Shown in pieces: positions 33,586 to 43,100 of a stretch of 64,000 bases of DNA. Source of the DNA: Photobacterium lipolyticum (GTDB taxonomy: Bacteria > Pseudomonadota > Gammaproteobacteria > Enterobacterales > Vibrionaceae); contig NZ_PYMC01000003.1 of assembly GCF_003026475.1 (NCBI RefSeq), forward strand, positions 372,001 to 436,000, given 5' to 3'. The notes beneath the pieces are model-generated. The model had not been told where the DNA came from. It saw nothing but the letters and a program-made list of their open reading frames with translations, and did not search any database. The stretch's first letter is position 1. Every line of letters begins with the position of its first letter. The translations under genes were made by a program, and so were the position numbers.

Positions 33586-35991
33586 ATGATTCTCCCGGCA
33601 GTTTTCCTAGTATCCCTCTCATCTCTTGCCTTCGAGGTACTTCTGGCCAGGATCTTCTCGATCAGCCAGTGGAATCATCTCTCCTTTATGGTGATCAGCA
33701 TCGCGCTTTTCGGCTTTGCCGCAAGCGGCACCGTACTGAGTATTCTCGATTCAAGGAAAAATGGCGGGATAAAGCGATTTGCTACAGGGAAAGCGACATC
33801 GGTTTTGGTGCTTCTCTACAGCTGCTCTACGCTTATTTCCTTTATTATTCTGACAAAGCTTCCCCTTGATTACTTCAGGCTTTCACTGGAGTCAATTCAG
33901 GCATTTTACCTTTTCCTTAGCTATACGCTTCTCGCGATACCGTTTTTCTTCGCCGGTTTTGTTGTGCTGGCAGCTTATGTCGAGCAGCCGGAAAACACAG
34001 GCATAATCTACTTTTCCACTATGGCTGGTTCCGCTCTGGGAACAATTCTCCCCTCCGTATTACTGCCTTTTATCGAGGAAGGAAAACTTGTCGTGACCGT
34101 TGCGATAGTCCCCCTTTGTTATGTCACTGCAGCCGTTTTTATTAAGGGTGAAAACAACATCGGCCCCCGTTTTCCGGCCCGAAATCTATTTCTCTCCCTA
34201 GTAAGTGTTTGTACTATGTTGCTGACTGCGACTCTGCTCTTCACCCCATGGGGCGGTGCTCAGCTGGCCGTTACCCCTTCGCCGTATAAATCACTGAGCC
34301 AGCTTCTGCAGTTTCCGCATTCAACAGTAACAGAGTCGCTGAGCAGCATAACCGGCAAAATAGAAACCGTAACCAGCCCTTATATCCGTTACGCACCGGG
34401 CCTCAGTCTCAAATATAGCGGCAGCCTTCCCGTGCAGAAATCCATTTTCCGGGACGGAGACGAACAACTGGTTCTCTATGGGGCAGACGGCAATTCAAAG
34501 GTGTTCGGTTTTGCGGAATTTACCTTGCCGGCGGTAGGCTACGATCTTGTCCCCCTCCCTCAAAGCGCACTTCTTATCATAAGAGGCGGAGGGACCAGCA
34601 TACCTGCGGCACTTGCTGCAGGGGTCCCAGAACTGACCGTTATTCATGAGAGCCCCAGTATATCTCGAGCCATTGGGGAACATTATAATCTGCACACAAC
34701 GTCCGTAAATCCTCGAATATTTCTCAGGCAGTCGCAAAGAAAATACGACATCATCCATCTTGAAAACTGGGGGACATCACTGCCTGGATCTGCAGCACTA
34801 AGCCAGGAGCACCTTTTCACCACGGAAGCCTTCGGGGAGTATCTGAACCACCTTACTGATAAGGGTGTCATCATCATTTCACGCAAGCTGCTTCTTCCTC
34901 CTTCCGACTCGATCCGTCTTTTTTCCACAGCACTTCAGGTCCTACGGGAGCGCGGCATAAAAAATCCACAGCATCACCTTGTTCTATTAAGAAACTGGGG
35001 GATTTTCACACTGATCATTAGCAAAAATCCTATTGAAAATATAGAAATTCCGATCGATTTTGCTGAAAAGCTGAACTTCGACATTGTTTATATCCAGGAT
35101 ATGCAGTCTTCTCTTGCCAATCGCTTCAATATTTTCGAACTCCCCCATCATTACCTTGCCATAGAGAAGCTGATCCAACATTACAGTGAAAATAAGGAGA
35201 AACAATTTTTTGATGATTACCTTCTGGATGCGGCACCACAGGATGACCACAGGCCGTTTCCAGGCCGCTTTATCAAGTGGGACCGGTTAGGTGATTTGTA
35301 CCAGAGCATGGGAAGCAGACCCTATTCGATGCTTCTTTCCGGAGAGATCGTCATTGCCGTGGTTTTTTTCGAGGCACTGGCTGTCGCTGCCCTGCTTTTA
35401 CTGCTTCCCAGGCTCCTTGCCAAAGGGAGAAAAGAGAGAGTTCCTTTAGCGCAGAAGGTCTACTTCTTTTCCATCGGGGCGGGATTTATGTTCGTGGAGA
35501 TCTATTTTATTAAGGCCTATATCCTGATCTTTTCCAACCCGGTATTCAGCTTTACTTTTGTCTTGGCGGGTATTCTGCTCTCTTCCGGAATCGGCGGGTG
35601 GTGGTCTCAGAAAATGGGAAGAAAAGCAGTTATCTATTCTCTTACGGGTCTCTGCCTAGCGATCCTTGGAATTATTATCTTTATGGATCTGCTTTTCGAT
35701 TACCTTCTAGGATTACCCGAACTACTTCGCTATCTATTTGCCCTGCTTATACTTCTTCCGCCGGGCATCTTAATGGGAGTGCCGTTCGCTCTGGGAATGC
35801 GCTGTCTCCTTACGACCCCTTTACAGCGGGCTTATGCCTGGGCGATGAACGGATGCGCCTCGGTCCTCACCTCCATTGTTGCAGCTGGACTTGTCCTGTA
35901 TTCCGGCATCCAGTCCATTATGCTTTGCGCAGCGGCATTTTACTTATTAGCTGTACTTTGTTCGAAAAGTGCCGGAACCGAAAAAGAGTAG
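33586..35991 (+). CDS. Large membrane protein with spermidine-synthase-like domain
   Basis: 801 residues from the ATG at 33586. The N-terminal half has about seven membrane helices (PAVFLVSLSSLAFEVLLARIF onward). A soluble Rossmann-like domain lies in the middle (ALLIIRGGGTSIPAALAAGV ... YDIIHLENWG ... LFTTEAFGEYLNHLTDKGV), and a C-terminal bundle has about seven more helices (from IVIAVVFFEALAVAALLL). This is the layout of 'spermine/spermidine synthase-like' membrane proteins. The classical GGGDG-type SAM/polyamine loop is degenerate (RGGGTS), so true aminopropyl transfer is doubtful. It is in an operon with the exported methyltransferase and shares its foreign codon use. Confidence 0.75.
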   Translation: MILPAVFLVSLSSLAFEVLLARIFSISQWNHLSFMVISIALFGFAASGTVLSILDSRKNGGIKRFATGKATSVLVLLYSCSTLISFIILTKLPLDYFRLSLESIQAFYLFLSYTLLAIPFFFAGFVVLAAYVEQPENTGIIYFSTMAGSALGTILPSVLLPFIEEGKLVVTVAIVPLCYVTAAVFIKGENNIGPRFPARNLFLSLVSVCTMLLTATLLFTPWGGAQLAVTPSPYKSLSQLLQFPHSTVTESLSSITGKIETVTSPYIRYAPGLSLKYSGSLPVQKSIFRDGDEQLVLYGADGNSKVFGFAEFTLPAVGYDLVPLPQSALLIIRGGGTSIPAALAAGVPELTVIHESPSISRAIGEHYNLHTTSVNPRIFLRQSQRKYDIIHLENWGTSLPGSAALSQEHLFTTEAFGEYLNHLTDKGVIIISRKLLLPPSDSIRLFSTALQVLRERGIKNPQHHLVLLRNWGIFTLIISKNPIENIEIPIDFAEKLNFDIVYIQDMQSSLANRFNIFELPHHYLAIEKLIQHYSENKEKQFFDDYLLDAAPQDDHRPFPGRFIKWDRLGDLYQSMGSRPYSMLLSGEIVIAVVFFEALAVAALLLLLPRLLAKGRKERVPLAQKVYFFSIGAGFMFVEIYFIKAYILIFSNPVFSFTFVLAGILLSSGIGGWWSQKMGRKAVIYSLTGLCLAILGIIIFMDLLFDYLLGLPELLRYLFALLILLPPGILMGVPFALGMRCLLTTPLQRAYAWAMNGCASVLTSIVAAGLVLYSGIQSIMLCAAAFYLLAVLCSKSAGTEKE

Positions 35992-36143
35992 AGCTGGACA
36001 TATATGCTCAGCTCTTGTGATCCCATTGTTAAATCCAACCCGCATTATCTGGGCCCCAAATGGTGTGTAGAAAAAAGTTAAGTTTCAGGACAAGGCATTC
36101 GAGTACCTTATGAAAAAGAACAAGATACTCTATCCGCCAGTAA

Positions 36144-36746
36144 CTAAAAGTTGTAGGCAATACCCACCGACATCATAGAAATGTCTTCTCCTGCATCGAG
36201 TTCGTATAGCTCATATTCGGCTCGTATTGAGACTGGATTTATGTTGTATACCGCACCAATACCAAATAGTGGGCCGTTTCTGGTGCCAACTTCATTGAAT
36301 GCAGTAAAAATTTCCGAGTCCCCAACAGTATCCGTTTCATGAACCCCCACTTTAGCGAAAAGTTCGTAATGTTCAGCCACAGGTAAAATCCCTAAGAAAG
36401 AAACACCATAAGTAGAACTGGTATATCTCAATTCACTGATTTCAAGCAATAACTTACCTAAGTCAGCATAAAACACTTCAGCTGCAAAGTTTTCATGAAA
36501 GCGAAAACCGACGAATAACTTAAAACCAGTATCCGTATCATTGAAAGCTCCATCCTCACTCTCTCTAAGTGTTTTTTCTTCTGACGATACGCCGAGCTTT
36601 GTGTTACCAAGTGAGCCACCGATGTATCCTTTCTTTGGGTTATCTACCAGAACTGTGGCGCTAACATAGTTGGATTCAGCGCTTGCTAGAGCAGAAGCGA
36701 ATGCGGCAATAATACTTAATCCAATAAGAGTTCGTTTCATTTTCAC
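36144..36746 (-). CDS. Outer-membrane beta-barrel protein (opacity/OmpA-barrel type)
   Basis: 200 residues, with signal peptide (LIGLSIIAAFASALASAE). The mature part alternates amphipathic strands (KLGVSSEE, TGFKLFVGFRFHENFAAEVFYADLG, YELFAKVGVHETD) and ends in aromatic VGIAYNF, the C-terminal signal for barrel assembly. Eight strands are expected. Function unknown; small barrels of this kind are often surface or stress proteins. Monocistronic, within the accessory region. Confidence 0.8.
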   Translation of the reverse strand: MKMKRTLIGLSIIAAFASALASAESNYVSATVLVDNPKKGYIGGSLGNTKLGVSSEEKTLRESEDGAFNDTDTGFKLFVGFRFHENFAAEVFYADLGKLLLEISELRYTSSTYGVSFLGILPVAEHYELFAKVGVHETDTVGDSEIFTAFNEVGTRNGPLFGIGAVYNINPVSIRAEYELYELDAGEDISMMSVGIAYNF

Positions 36747-36829
36747 TCTTCCTTGCTATATGAAACACACCTTATATGAATGATAAACTATTACATTGAA
36801 ATCATGGTTTCTTATATTGAGTTCTGTAT

Positions 36830-36997
36830 CTCGGGGGTAGGTTTCGATCATGTCCTTTTGTGCGTAAACCAGTGTCTGTGGATATTTCTCAAGGACTAGT
36901 TCCCCCTCGCAAAAGTGACACTGTCACTAAGGAAAGGTTCAGGCTTACCGTAAAGTTCTTCAGGCTAAGAAAACCAAGCGACTTCCCTAGCCTTTAG
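36830..36997 (+). pseudogene. Remnant of a second DUF3653-like phage gene (3' end)
   Basis: The + strand frame ending at the TAG at 36995 reads VRKPVSVDISQG, LVPPRKS, DTVTKERFRL and a basic tail RLRKPSDF. The DTVTKE motif, the proline-rich stretch before it and the basic tail after it mirror the end of the gene at 24189. The upstream four fifths of the gene are missing and no start codon or ribosome site is present. About ten bases after the stop lies a degenerate version of the hairpin at 25439. It therefore seems to be the trace of a second related element. Confidence 0.5.
36915..36927. other. matS site (exact) in the phage-gene remnant
   Basis: GTGACACTGTCAC fits GTGACRNYGTCAC exactly; it is the DTVT-coding part of the remnant. 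Confidence 0.7.
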
Positions 36998-37287
36998 GTA
37001 TGAATAAGCCCGCGATTGCGGCTTTGTAACCCAAGCTTCCGAGCGTAACGGGTCGCATGGTGTTTTTTGTTAGGTACGCACAGCAATGAATTCATTAATC
37101 AATAAGTTTAAGCTATTGAAATATAATTTAAAAATATTAAACAGAACGATTGCAGGTTACAGACAGCTCACTTTCATTTAGCACGCCATTAATATTGATT
37201 TAATTTTAGTGGCAAGACTATGTGCCACATGCTAATGTTTTGTTGGTGACCCAGTTGCATATTCAGTGCGGATTCTGTGAGGTAACA

Positions 37288-37488
37288 ATGAGTTCAGTTA
37301 ATAAGTCTTTTAATCAAGCTGACGGCTTACGATCTCTTATGAAAAGACACGAGTGTAAAGAGAACGTTAAGACACATCAAAGTATGATACGACTCGCTAT
37401 AGTTACCGGTCAGTATCATGAAGTCGATCCATTGATGGATTTACTGGAGCAAGCACAATTAGAGCTAGAATCTACTTATTTTCAATAA
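37288..37488 (+). CDS. Small hypothetical protein, 66 aa
   Basis: Starts at 37288 (MSSVNKSFNQADG) with GAGG five bases upstream; the frame runs on upstream without need. Soluble and helical (SLMKRHECKENVKTHQSMIRLA ... LMDLLEQAQLELESTY). No family recognised. A strong terminator follows. Confidence 0.5.
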   Translation: MSSVNKSFNQADGLRSLMKRHECKENVKTHQSMIRLAIVTGQYHEVDPLMDLLEQAQLELESTYFQ

Positions 37489-37513
37489 TACATCTAAAGC
37501 AATCAAAAAACTA

Positions 37514-37541
37514 AGCGCGTTAGCTTATGCCAACGCGCTTG
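37514..37541 (+). terminator. Terminator after the 66-aa gene
   Basis: Stem AAGCGCGTT / AACGCGCTT with a ten-base loop, 26 bases after the stop codon. No strong T run. Confidence 0.55.
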
Positions 37542-37628
37542 CTCCTAATATGATTTGCTTGCATCTGCGTCTGTTTTTAGTAAGTTTTGATAAGACGTTT
37601 TGTTATTACTTCCCTGTTCTTCCCCCTT

Positions 37629-40367
37629 TCACCAGTTCAGCCATTTCAACACAAAGGCGTTTTCCCTGCGGACATACATACGGCGAAGCTCATCACCCAA
37701 AAAAATGAGTACCGCAAACGGCACACTCAATAGTAATTGCCAGGCCTGCAGCGGGGCTGTCCCGAAGAAGCTATTGCAGATGGGGACATAACTGATTAAG
37801 CCCAGCAGCAGTAACTCAGTGGCAATGCCAAGCAATACTAACCTATTAGTTAATATTCCCACGCTAAACAAGCTCTGCCTACGGGTACGGCAGATCAATA
37901 CGTTGGCAACCTGGCAGAACACGATGGAAGCAAAGAAGGCCGTCACTGCCGTGCGATACAAGGGATCGGTAGTCGCCAGTTCAAAGCCCCACTGCCAACC
38001 GCCGTTGAGCAGTACAATAAAATAGCTGAAAAAGCCGGCCGCGGCCTGAATCATACCAACCACGGCGTAGCTTCTAAAAAGCAGATTAGGGGTTAGCAGT
38101 CTTTCCTGTCGGGATCGAGGTGGCCGCTTCATCACATCAGATTCGGGCCTCTCAGAACCCAGGCCAAGCGCAGGTAGAATATCGGTTCCTAGATCAATTG
38201 CCAGGATCAGCACCACGGTTAGCGGCAAAGGGATATCCAGCACCACATAAGCAATGAAGGGCAAAATTTCCGGCACGTTACTGGTAAGAATATAGGCAAT
38301 GAATTTTTTAATATTCTCAAAGATCGTCCGGCCCTCTTCCACCGCTGCAACAATGGTGGCGAAGTTATCGTCCATCAGCACCATATCACTGGCTTCCTTG
38401 GCGACATCGGTTCCCATAATTCCCATAGCCACACCCATATCAGCATTCTTGAGAGCGGGGGCGTCATTAACCCCGTCACCGGTCACGGAAACCACTTCGC
38501 CCTGTGCCTGCAACATACGGACAATGCGTAATTTTTGATCCGGATTGGTTCGAGCAAAAACAATCTCCGGCTGTTGTAAACTGTCTTGCAGTTGCTCGTC
38601 CGCCATCGTCAACAGTTCATCGCCTCGAATAACAACACCCTCGCCTTTGATCAAACCGACCTGGCGGGCGATGGTTTCTGCGGTTATATCATAATCACCG
38701 GTGATCATGATCACCTTGATGCCTGCACGGCGACAGCGCTGAATCGCGTCAGGCACTTCCGGTCGCGGCGGATCCTGCATACCGATCAAACCAATAAGGA
38801 TAAAACCACTTTCATCGCTCAGCGTCGTTTCCGCCACGGTGCGATAGGCCAGTGCCAGAACACGTTCTCCGCGCTTCGCCAGGCGCTGAAAGTCAGCGAT
38901 AAAATGCCGGCGCATAGCATCGTTCATTTCCTCTTGTGCACCTTCCAACAGGTAAGAGCTGCATTTCTGCAGAACGACCTCAGGCGCGCCTTTTAACCAA
39001 GCGAGATAGCCATCAGGATCGACGTCACGATTAACGGTGATCATACGTTTGGTTGATGAATCGAAGGGCAATTCATTAAATCGCTCGCGAGTTTTGATCT
39101 GCGCAACATCAACTAACCCGTTGGCGTACACCAGCAGAGCGCCTTCAGTGGGATCGCCGCTGAAGCCATCATGGTTCAAATAGGCATTATTGCAAAGCAC
39201 CATGGCATCCAGAATATCCTTTGCTCCGGGTTGCTTTATAATCATTCGATCCCACGCCACAAACTCTTTTCGGTTCAGAATAACCGTACTGACACGGATA
39301 CGGTTTTGTGTCAGCGTGCCTGTCTTGTCAGTACAGATGACCGTCGTGCTTCCAAGCGTCTCGATGCTCTCCAAGTTTTTGACCAAGGCCTTTTTTTTCG
39401 CCATGCGTCGACTCGCCATCGTCAATGCCAGCGTCACGGTTGGCAGCAAGCCCTCGGGAACATTGGCGACAATAATCCCAATTGCGAAGATAAGACTGTC
39501 GATCTGCCCCTTGCCAATCGCTACGCTGATCACAAAAAACAACACGCCCAGAACAATGGCAATAAATCCGATAATACGCGTAAAACGGCGCAACTCCCTG
39601 CGTATCGGTGTCTCAACTTCTTCTGTTTCCTTGGTCAGTTTCACTACGTGACCAAGCTGGGTATCCATACCCGTACTGTAAATCACGGCCTTGCCATCAC
39701 CGCTTTGCACAAGCGTTCCGGAGAACACCATATTTCGGCTTTCGAGTATATTGGAACTCGTCGCCTCCAGATGGCGCAGCTGTGGTTCGCTCTCACCGGT
39801 CAGGCTGCTGAGATCAATCTTTAACTGACTGTGCTCCAGCAGACGACCATCAGCACAGATGCGATCCCCCTCTGACAGTATCATGACATCACCCGGCACC
39901 ACTGCGTCTGCACGAATACTTAACGGTTGACCGTCACGTAATACGGTAACCATCTGCGGCAGCATACGGCTAAAGCTTTCCATGATCCGCTCTGTCTGGT
40001 GTTCCTGGATGTAAGTAAAGATTGCATTGAGCAGCACCACCGCAATCAGTGCATAGGCGATGTAAAGATTACCCTGCCCCGGCTCGAGTCGTTCCGCAAG
40101 CAACGCCAGCAGGCCACCGACAAGCAACAGCACAGCAAAGTAATTGCGGAATTGCTGCAGAAATTTAACCAGCTCTGACTTCTTTTTCTTACCCTCCAGG
40201 ACGTTGGCACCATAGGTTATCAGGCGGCGGTGTGCTTCTGCAGAACTCAATCCTTCTTCACTCGAAGAAAGATCATCTAGCAATAATCCGACATCAACCT
40301 GATGAGCATCCTGTAAATGTAATTTATCGGCTTGACTGGAATGTGCATCCACTGACAGTTTCTCCAT
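37629..40367 (-). CDS. Cation-transporting P-type ATPase (P2, PacL/Ca2+-type)
   Basis: 912 residues, ten membrane helices. An N-terminal cation-ATPase domain (SSEEGLSSAEAHRRLITYGANVL) is followed by the actuator TGES (SLTGESEP), PEGLLPTVTLALTMASRRM (helix 4 with the ion-binding PEGL), the phosphorylated Asp in CTDKTGTLTQNR (near 345), KGAPEVVL in the nucleotide domain, TGDGVNDAPALKNADMG and a C-terminal six-helix bundle. It belongs to the P2 group that moves Ca2+ or Na+/K+; the ion cannot be fixed by eye. It is monocistronic in the accessory region, and its codon use is somewhat GC-richer than its neighbours, which suggests acquisition. Confidence 0.9.
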   Translation of the reverse strand: MEKLSVDAHSSQADKLHLQDAHQVDVGLLLDDLSSSEEGLSSAEAHRRLITYGANVLEGKKKKSELVKFLQQFRNYFAVLLLVGGLLALLAERLEPGQGNLYIAYALIAVVLLNAIFTYIQEHQTERIMESFSRMLPQMVTVLRDGQPLSIRADAVVPGDVMILSEGDRICADGRLLEHSQLKIDLSSLTGESEPQLRHLEATSSNILESRNMVFSGTLVQSGDGKAVIYSTGMDTQLGHVVKLTKETEEVETPIRRELRRFTRIIGFIAIVLGVLFFVISVAIGKGQIDSLIFAIGIIVANVPEGLLPTVTLALTMASRRMAKKKALVKNLESIETLGSTTVICTDKTGTLTQNRIRVSTVILNRKEFVAWDRMIIKQPGAKDILDAMVLCNNAYLNHDGFSGDPTEGALLVYANGLVDVAQIKTRERFNELPFDSSTKRMITVNRDVDPDGYLAWLKGAPEVVLQKCSSYLLEGAQEEMNDAMRRHFIADFQRLAKRGERVLALAYRTVAETTLSDESGFILIGLIGMQDPPRPEVPDAIQRCRRAGIKVIMITGDYDITAETIARQVGLIKGEGVVIRGDELLTMADEQLQDSLQQPEIVFARTNPDQKLRIVRMLQAQGEVVSVTGDGVNDAPALKNADMGVAMGIMGTDVAKEASDMVLMDDNFATIVAAVEEGRTIFENIKKFIAYILTSNVPEILPFIAYVVLDIPLPLTVVLILAIDLGTDILPALGLGSERPESDVMKRPPRSRQERLLTPNLLFRSYAVVGMIQAAAGFFSYFIVLLNGGWQWGFELATTDPLYRTAVTAFFASIVFCQVANVLICRTRRQSLFSVGILTNRLVLLGIATELLLLGLISYVPICNSFFGTAPLQAWQLLLSVPFAVLIFLGDELRRMYVRRENAFVLKWLNW
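40072..40079 (-). other. KOPS motif (GGGCAGGG on the - strand)
   Basis: CCCTGCCC on the + strand, so the motif points leftward, towards dif, as expected right of dif. Confidence 0.45.
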
Positions 40368-40754
40368 ATGGGATAAACAACAAAATGTAGTGGGCTTTAA
40401 TTACTAACCATGCTGGTTTTCAGTTAGTAACCAAGTTCAGATACAGACAGCTATAACGGTAAAATACTTTATCCTATAGATTAATATTATATATTGCTCA
40501 TACGGGCTTGCCCTGAATACCCTTCAGTAAATTGTCGTAATGCACTGGTAATCGATATGAAAAATCCGAAATCAATTACTTGATTTCGGATTTTTTAGCC
40601 TGGTAGGATCGTTTAACTGATCTGTAATGCACCCACTGGGCGACCTTTTTTACGTTACAGGGTTCTAATTTTGGTCACCTGTATACTATGGGCTGGCATT
40701 GGTTATCCACTGATTCTGTGGATTAAAATAGCTGATTTAACGTAGAGCATTTTA
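40368..40754. other. Intergenic region, promoter and terminator only
   Basis: 387 AT-rich bases. It contains the terminator at 40557-40595 and presumably the promoter of the P-type ATPase gene. No gene seen. Confidence 0.45.
40557..40595 (-). terminator. Strong bidirectional terminator
   Basis: Perfect stem AAAAATCCGAAATCA and its complement with a six-base loop, T-rich on either side. It lies downstream of the 91-aa gene on the - strand. Confidence 0.75.
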
Positions 40755-41030
40755 TTAACAAGTCGGCTCTGTCACTGGGTACCAGGTATTATCATCCTCT
40801 TTAGCCAGCCATTCCCACCCCTTCGTACCTTCTCTGTGTTTGTTGACATCGCGTTCACTTGGGTATATTCCAAATAGAAACAATTCATAAGCCTGTCCAC
40901 GTTGGTCACATACTGTGAGGGTTCGATCTCCCCTGAATGTCATGGGCCCGCTATCGTTGACGCACGTTGCTTTCAGCTTCTTTTTTGAGTGACGAAATTC
41001 CTTCCCTTTCCAACCAGCAATACACATCAA
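40755..41030 (-). CDS. Small hypothetical protein, 91 aa
   Basis: Soluble, basic, with three Cys and several Trp (WKGKEFRHSKKK, GTKGWEWLAKEDDNTWYPV). The phrase LTVCDQRGQAYELFLFGIYPS suggests a compact beta-rich fold. No signal peptide, no family recognised. Isolated; a terminator follows. Confidence 0.5.
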   Translation of the reverse strand: MMCIAGWKGKEFRHSKKKLKATCVNDSGPMTFRGDRTLTVCDQRGQAYELFLFGIYPSERDVNKHREGTKGWEWLAKEDDNTWYPVTEPTC

Positions 41031-41504
41031 AAAATTTCCCTTTTCGTGTTAGACAATAGATAGAAATGCCCTCTGGCAGTGTTCCCATTTACCCAATAAG
41101 TTAATTACATTTTGTATTTTTGCTATTGATAAAATGGCCATGCAAAATTACTCGTCAACGACGATGGGGAAATAGAAGTAAGTCACAGAAATATGAATAC
41201 CATTGCTTATCGTTAACAATGTTACCGTTATCTGTTGATTATTCTAATTACTACTCAATCCAATATTGAAAATTGAAAGTATCGTCAGTCGATTGCAAGG
41301 GATTCAGCCCAAAAAATTGAATTTGTGAACTAAACGGCTGATATGTAACGCATTGGTTTTAATTGTTAGCGCTGTTAACATGAGGGGTTTATCTGTGCAA
41401 TAATTATATTGACATCTACACTTTATGCGCAATCGGAGTATGTCATCCAAAGCTGTCGTAAATAGGTCACTTATCAAATAAGCATAACGTACTAAGGAAA
41501 GCTT
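41031..41504. other. Intergenic region upstream of the SLC13 gene
   Basis: 474 AT-rich bases between divergent genes. I see a TTGACA at about 41409 but no matching -10, and no CRP-like site. A TTATGCGCA stretch at 41424 resembles half of a dif site and was rejected as such. Confidence 0.4.
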
Positions 41505-42878
41505 ATGACAACCTTAAGTCTCGCTATAAAAAATTGGTTGTTTGACCGCAACAGTTTGATTTTTATTGCTGATGCCTCACTGTTTGTGGTTATGTTAAAC
41601 ACCTTGCCATTTGAGCCCAATGTTGTAGTTGGACTCAGTCTGCTAACCTTTATTGCCATACTTTGGTTAACAGAAGCCATTCACATTAGTATCACTGCCA
41701 TTTTAGTTCCCTTGTTAGCTGTAGCATTGGGGGTATTTAAAACACCTCAGGCTCTCGGCAACTTCGCAAACCCGATCATTTTCCTTTTCCTTGGTGGCTT
41801 TGCGTTGGCGGCAGCCATGCATCGCCAAGAGCTAGATAAAGCAATCGCCGATAAAGTATTGCTGATCGCCAAAGGCCATATGGCCTTCGCTGTCATGATG
41901 TTGTTCGGTGTTACTGCTTTCCTTTCTATGTGGATCAGTAACACAGCAACAACGGCAATGATGTTACCACTGGTACTGGGCATTCTGGCCAAGGTTAATT
42001 CTAAAAGTGGTCACAACACCTATGTCTTTGTACTGCTTGGGATAGCATACTGCGCCAGTATTGGCGGTATTGCCACTATCGTTGGTAGCCCTCCAAACGC
42101 TATTGCTGCAGCCGAAGTGGGTTTGAGTTTTACTGAATGGATGGCACTGGGTTTGCCGATCACACTAGTGCTACTACCTCTGACGGTTGGCCTGCTCTAT
42201 TTGATGCTAAAGCCAAACCTGAAGCATACGTTTGAAATAACCCACGAGCCGGTCAAATGGGACAATGCAAAACTGACCACTTTGATTATCTTCGGCATTA
42301 CTGTAACCATGTGGATTTTCAGCAAACCTCTGAATGCTTACCTTGGCGGCTTTAGTAAGTTTGATAGTCTGGTGGCTCTTTCTGCAATCGTGATGCTGGG
42401 TGTTGCTCGGGTGGTTGAATGGAAAGACATTGATAGATCAACCGACTGGGGCGTATTGCTGCTATTTGGGGGCGGGATCTGTCTGAGTAATGTACTCAAA
42501 GAAACCGGCGCCAGTGTATTCCTGGCCCACAGCCTGAGTGGGTTCCTTGAACAAGCCGGTCTGTTCTTCACTCTTCTAATCGTGGTTGCTTTCGTGGTTT
42601 TCCTGACAGAATTTGCCAGTAACACCGCAAGTGCCGCCCTGCTGGTGCCGATATTCGCCTCAATAGCTGAAGTACTGGGTGTATCGCCTGTGATCCTATC
42701 GGTGTTGATCGGTGTTGCTGCATCATGTGCATTTATGTTGCCTGTTGCAACACCACCCAACGCTATCGTGTTTGGCTCTGGCCATATCAAACAGCGCGAG
42801 ATGATGAAAGTCGGTGTTGCTCTTAACATTGCCTGTATCGCCGCGTTATCTATGTTTGCCTGGTTGTTCTGGCAATAG
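41505..42878 (+). CDS. SLC13/DASS-family sodium:anion symporter
   Basis: 457 residues, about 11-13 membrane helices. The family's two SNT motifs are present: [14 protein letters not shown] (near 150) and [13 protein letters not shown] (near 380), with PPNAI following each repeat ([10 protein letters not shown] and [11 protein letters not shown]). These bind Na+ and the carboxylate or sulfate substrate. Likely substrates are dicarboxylates or citrate. Ribosome site AAGGAAAG precedes the start. Monocistronic, with a terminator right after the stop. Confidence 0.9.
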   Translation: MTTLSLAIKNWLFDRNSLIFIADASLFVVMLNTLPFEPNVVVGLSLLTFIAILWLTEAIHISITAILVPLLAVALGVFKTPQALGNFANPIIFLFLGGFALAAAMHRQELDKAIADKVLLIAKGHMAFAVMMLFGVTAFLSMWISNTATTAMMLPLVLGILAKVNSKSGHNTYVFVLLGIAYCASIGGIATIVGSPPNAIAAAEVGLSFTEWMALGLPITLVLLPLTVGLLYLMLKPNLKHTFEITHEPVKWDNAKLTTLIIFGITVTMWIFSKPLNAYLGGFSKFDSLVALSAIVMLGVARVVEWKDIDRSTDWGVLLLFGGGICLSNVLKETGASVFLAHSLSGFLEQAGLFFTLLIVVAFVVFLTEFASNTASAALLVPIFASIAEVLGVSPVILSVLIGVAASCAFMLPVATPPNAIVFGSGHIKQREMMKVGVALNIACIAALSMFAWLFWQ

Positions 42879-42882
42879 CAGA

Positions 42883-42912
42883 AAAAGAGCAGGACTTCCC
42901 TGCTCTTTTTCT
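42883..42912 (+). terminator. Terminator of the SLC13 gene
   Basis: Perfect stem AAAAAGAGCAGG / CCTGCTCTTTTT with a five-base loop, followed by a T-rich run. Confidence 0.85.
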
Positions 42913-42920
42913 TTTTACGC

Positions 42921-42933
42921 GTGACACTGTGAC
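42921..42933. other. matS-like site, one mismatch
   Basis: GTGACACTGTGAC, one base from the MatP consensus, in an intergenic region. Confidence 0.3.
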
Positions 42934-43029
42934 GTAAATGGTTTTACTGCCATTGCTTTAATTATCTTTCTTATAAATGATGAATAGTTGAAGTTTTTAA
43001 ATGTGGTTTGTTTTATTTAGCTTCAACTA

Positions 43030-43047
43030 TAAAGTTATAGTGCATTA
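43030..43047 (+). repeat. 18-bp direct repeat, left copy
   Basis: TAAAGTTATAGTGCATTA, identical to 44018-44035. The two copies flank the PilZ gene. Confidence 0.6.
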
Positions 43048-43100
43048 GCATTATTAAAAACAATATTAAATGTAATCCCACGCTGTTATGCGTCCTATAG

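Larger units (their letters stand above)
36747..37287. other. Intergenic region with a decayed phage gene
   Basis: 540 bases between divergent genes. It holds the DUF3653-like remnant with its matS site (36830-36997) and a degenerate hairpin (37006-37024). The rest, including the promoter for the barrel gene, shows nothing recognisable. Confidence 0.5.

Noticed and set aside
33586-35991. Calling the membrane protein a true spermidine synthase (speE)
   Set aside because: The SAM/polyamine loop is degenerate and most of the protein is membrane helices.
39171-39824. 217-codon + strand ORF inside the P-type ATPase
   Set aside because: Antisense shadow of a well-conserved coding region; no ribosome site or family.
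37629-40367. The P-type ATPase as part of the cbb3 copper system
   Set aside because: It lacks CPC and HMA motifs and has the PEGL of P2-type pumps, so it is not a copper pump.
41405-41436. A dif-like half site (TTATGCGCA) as the right end of an Xer-integrated array
   Set aside because: Only the XerC-like arm fits; the other arm does not align without a gap and mismatches. Chance similarity is more likely.
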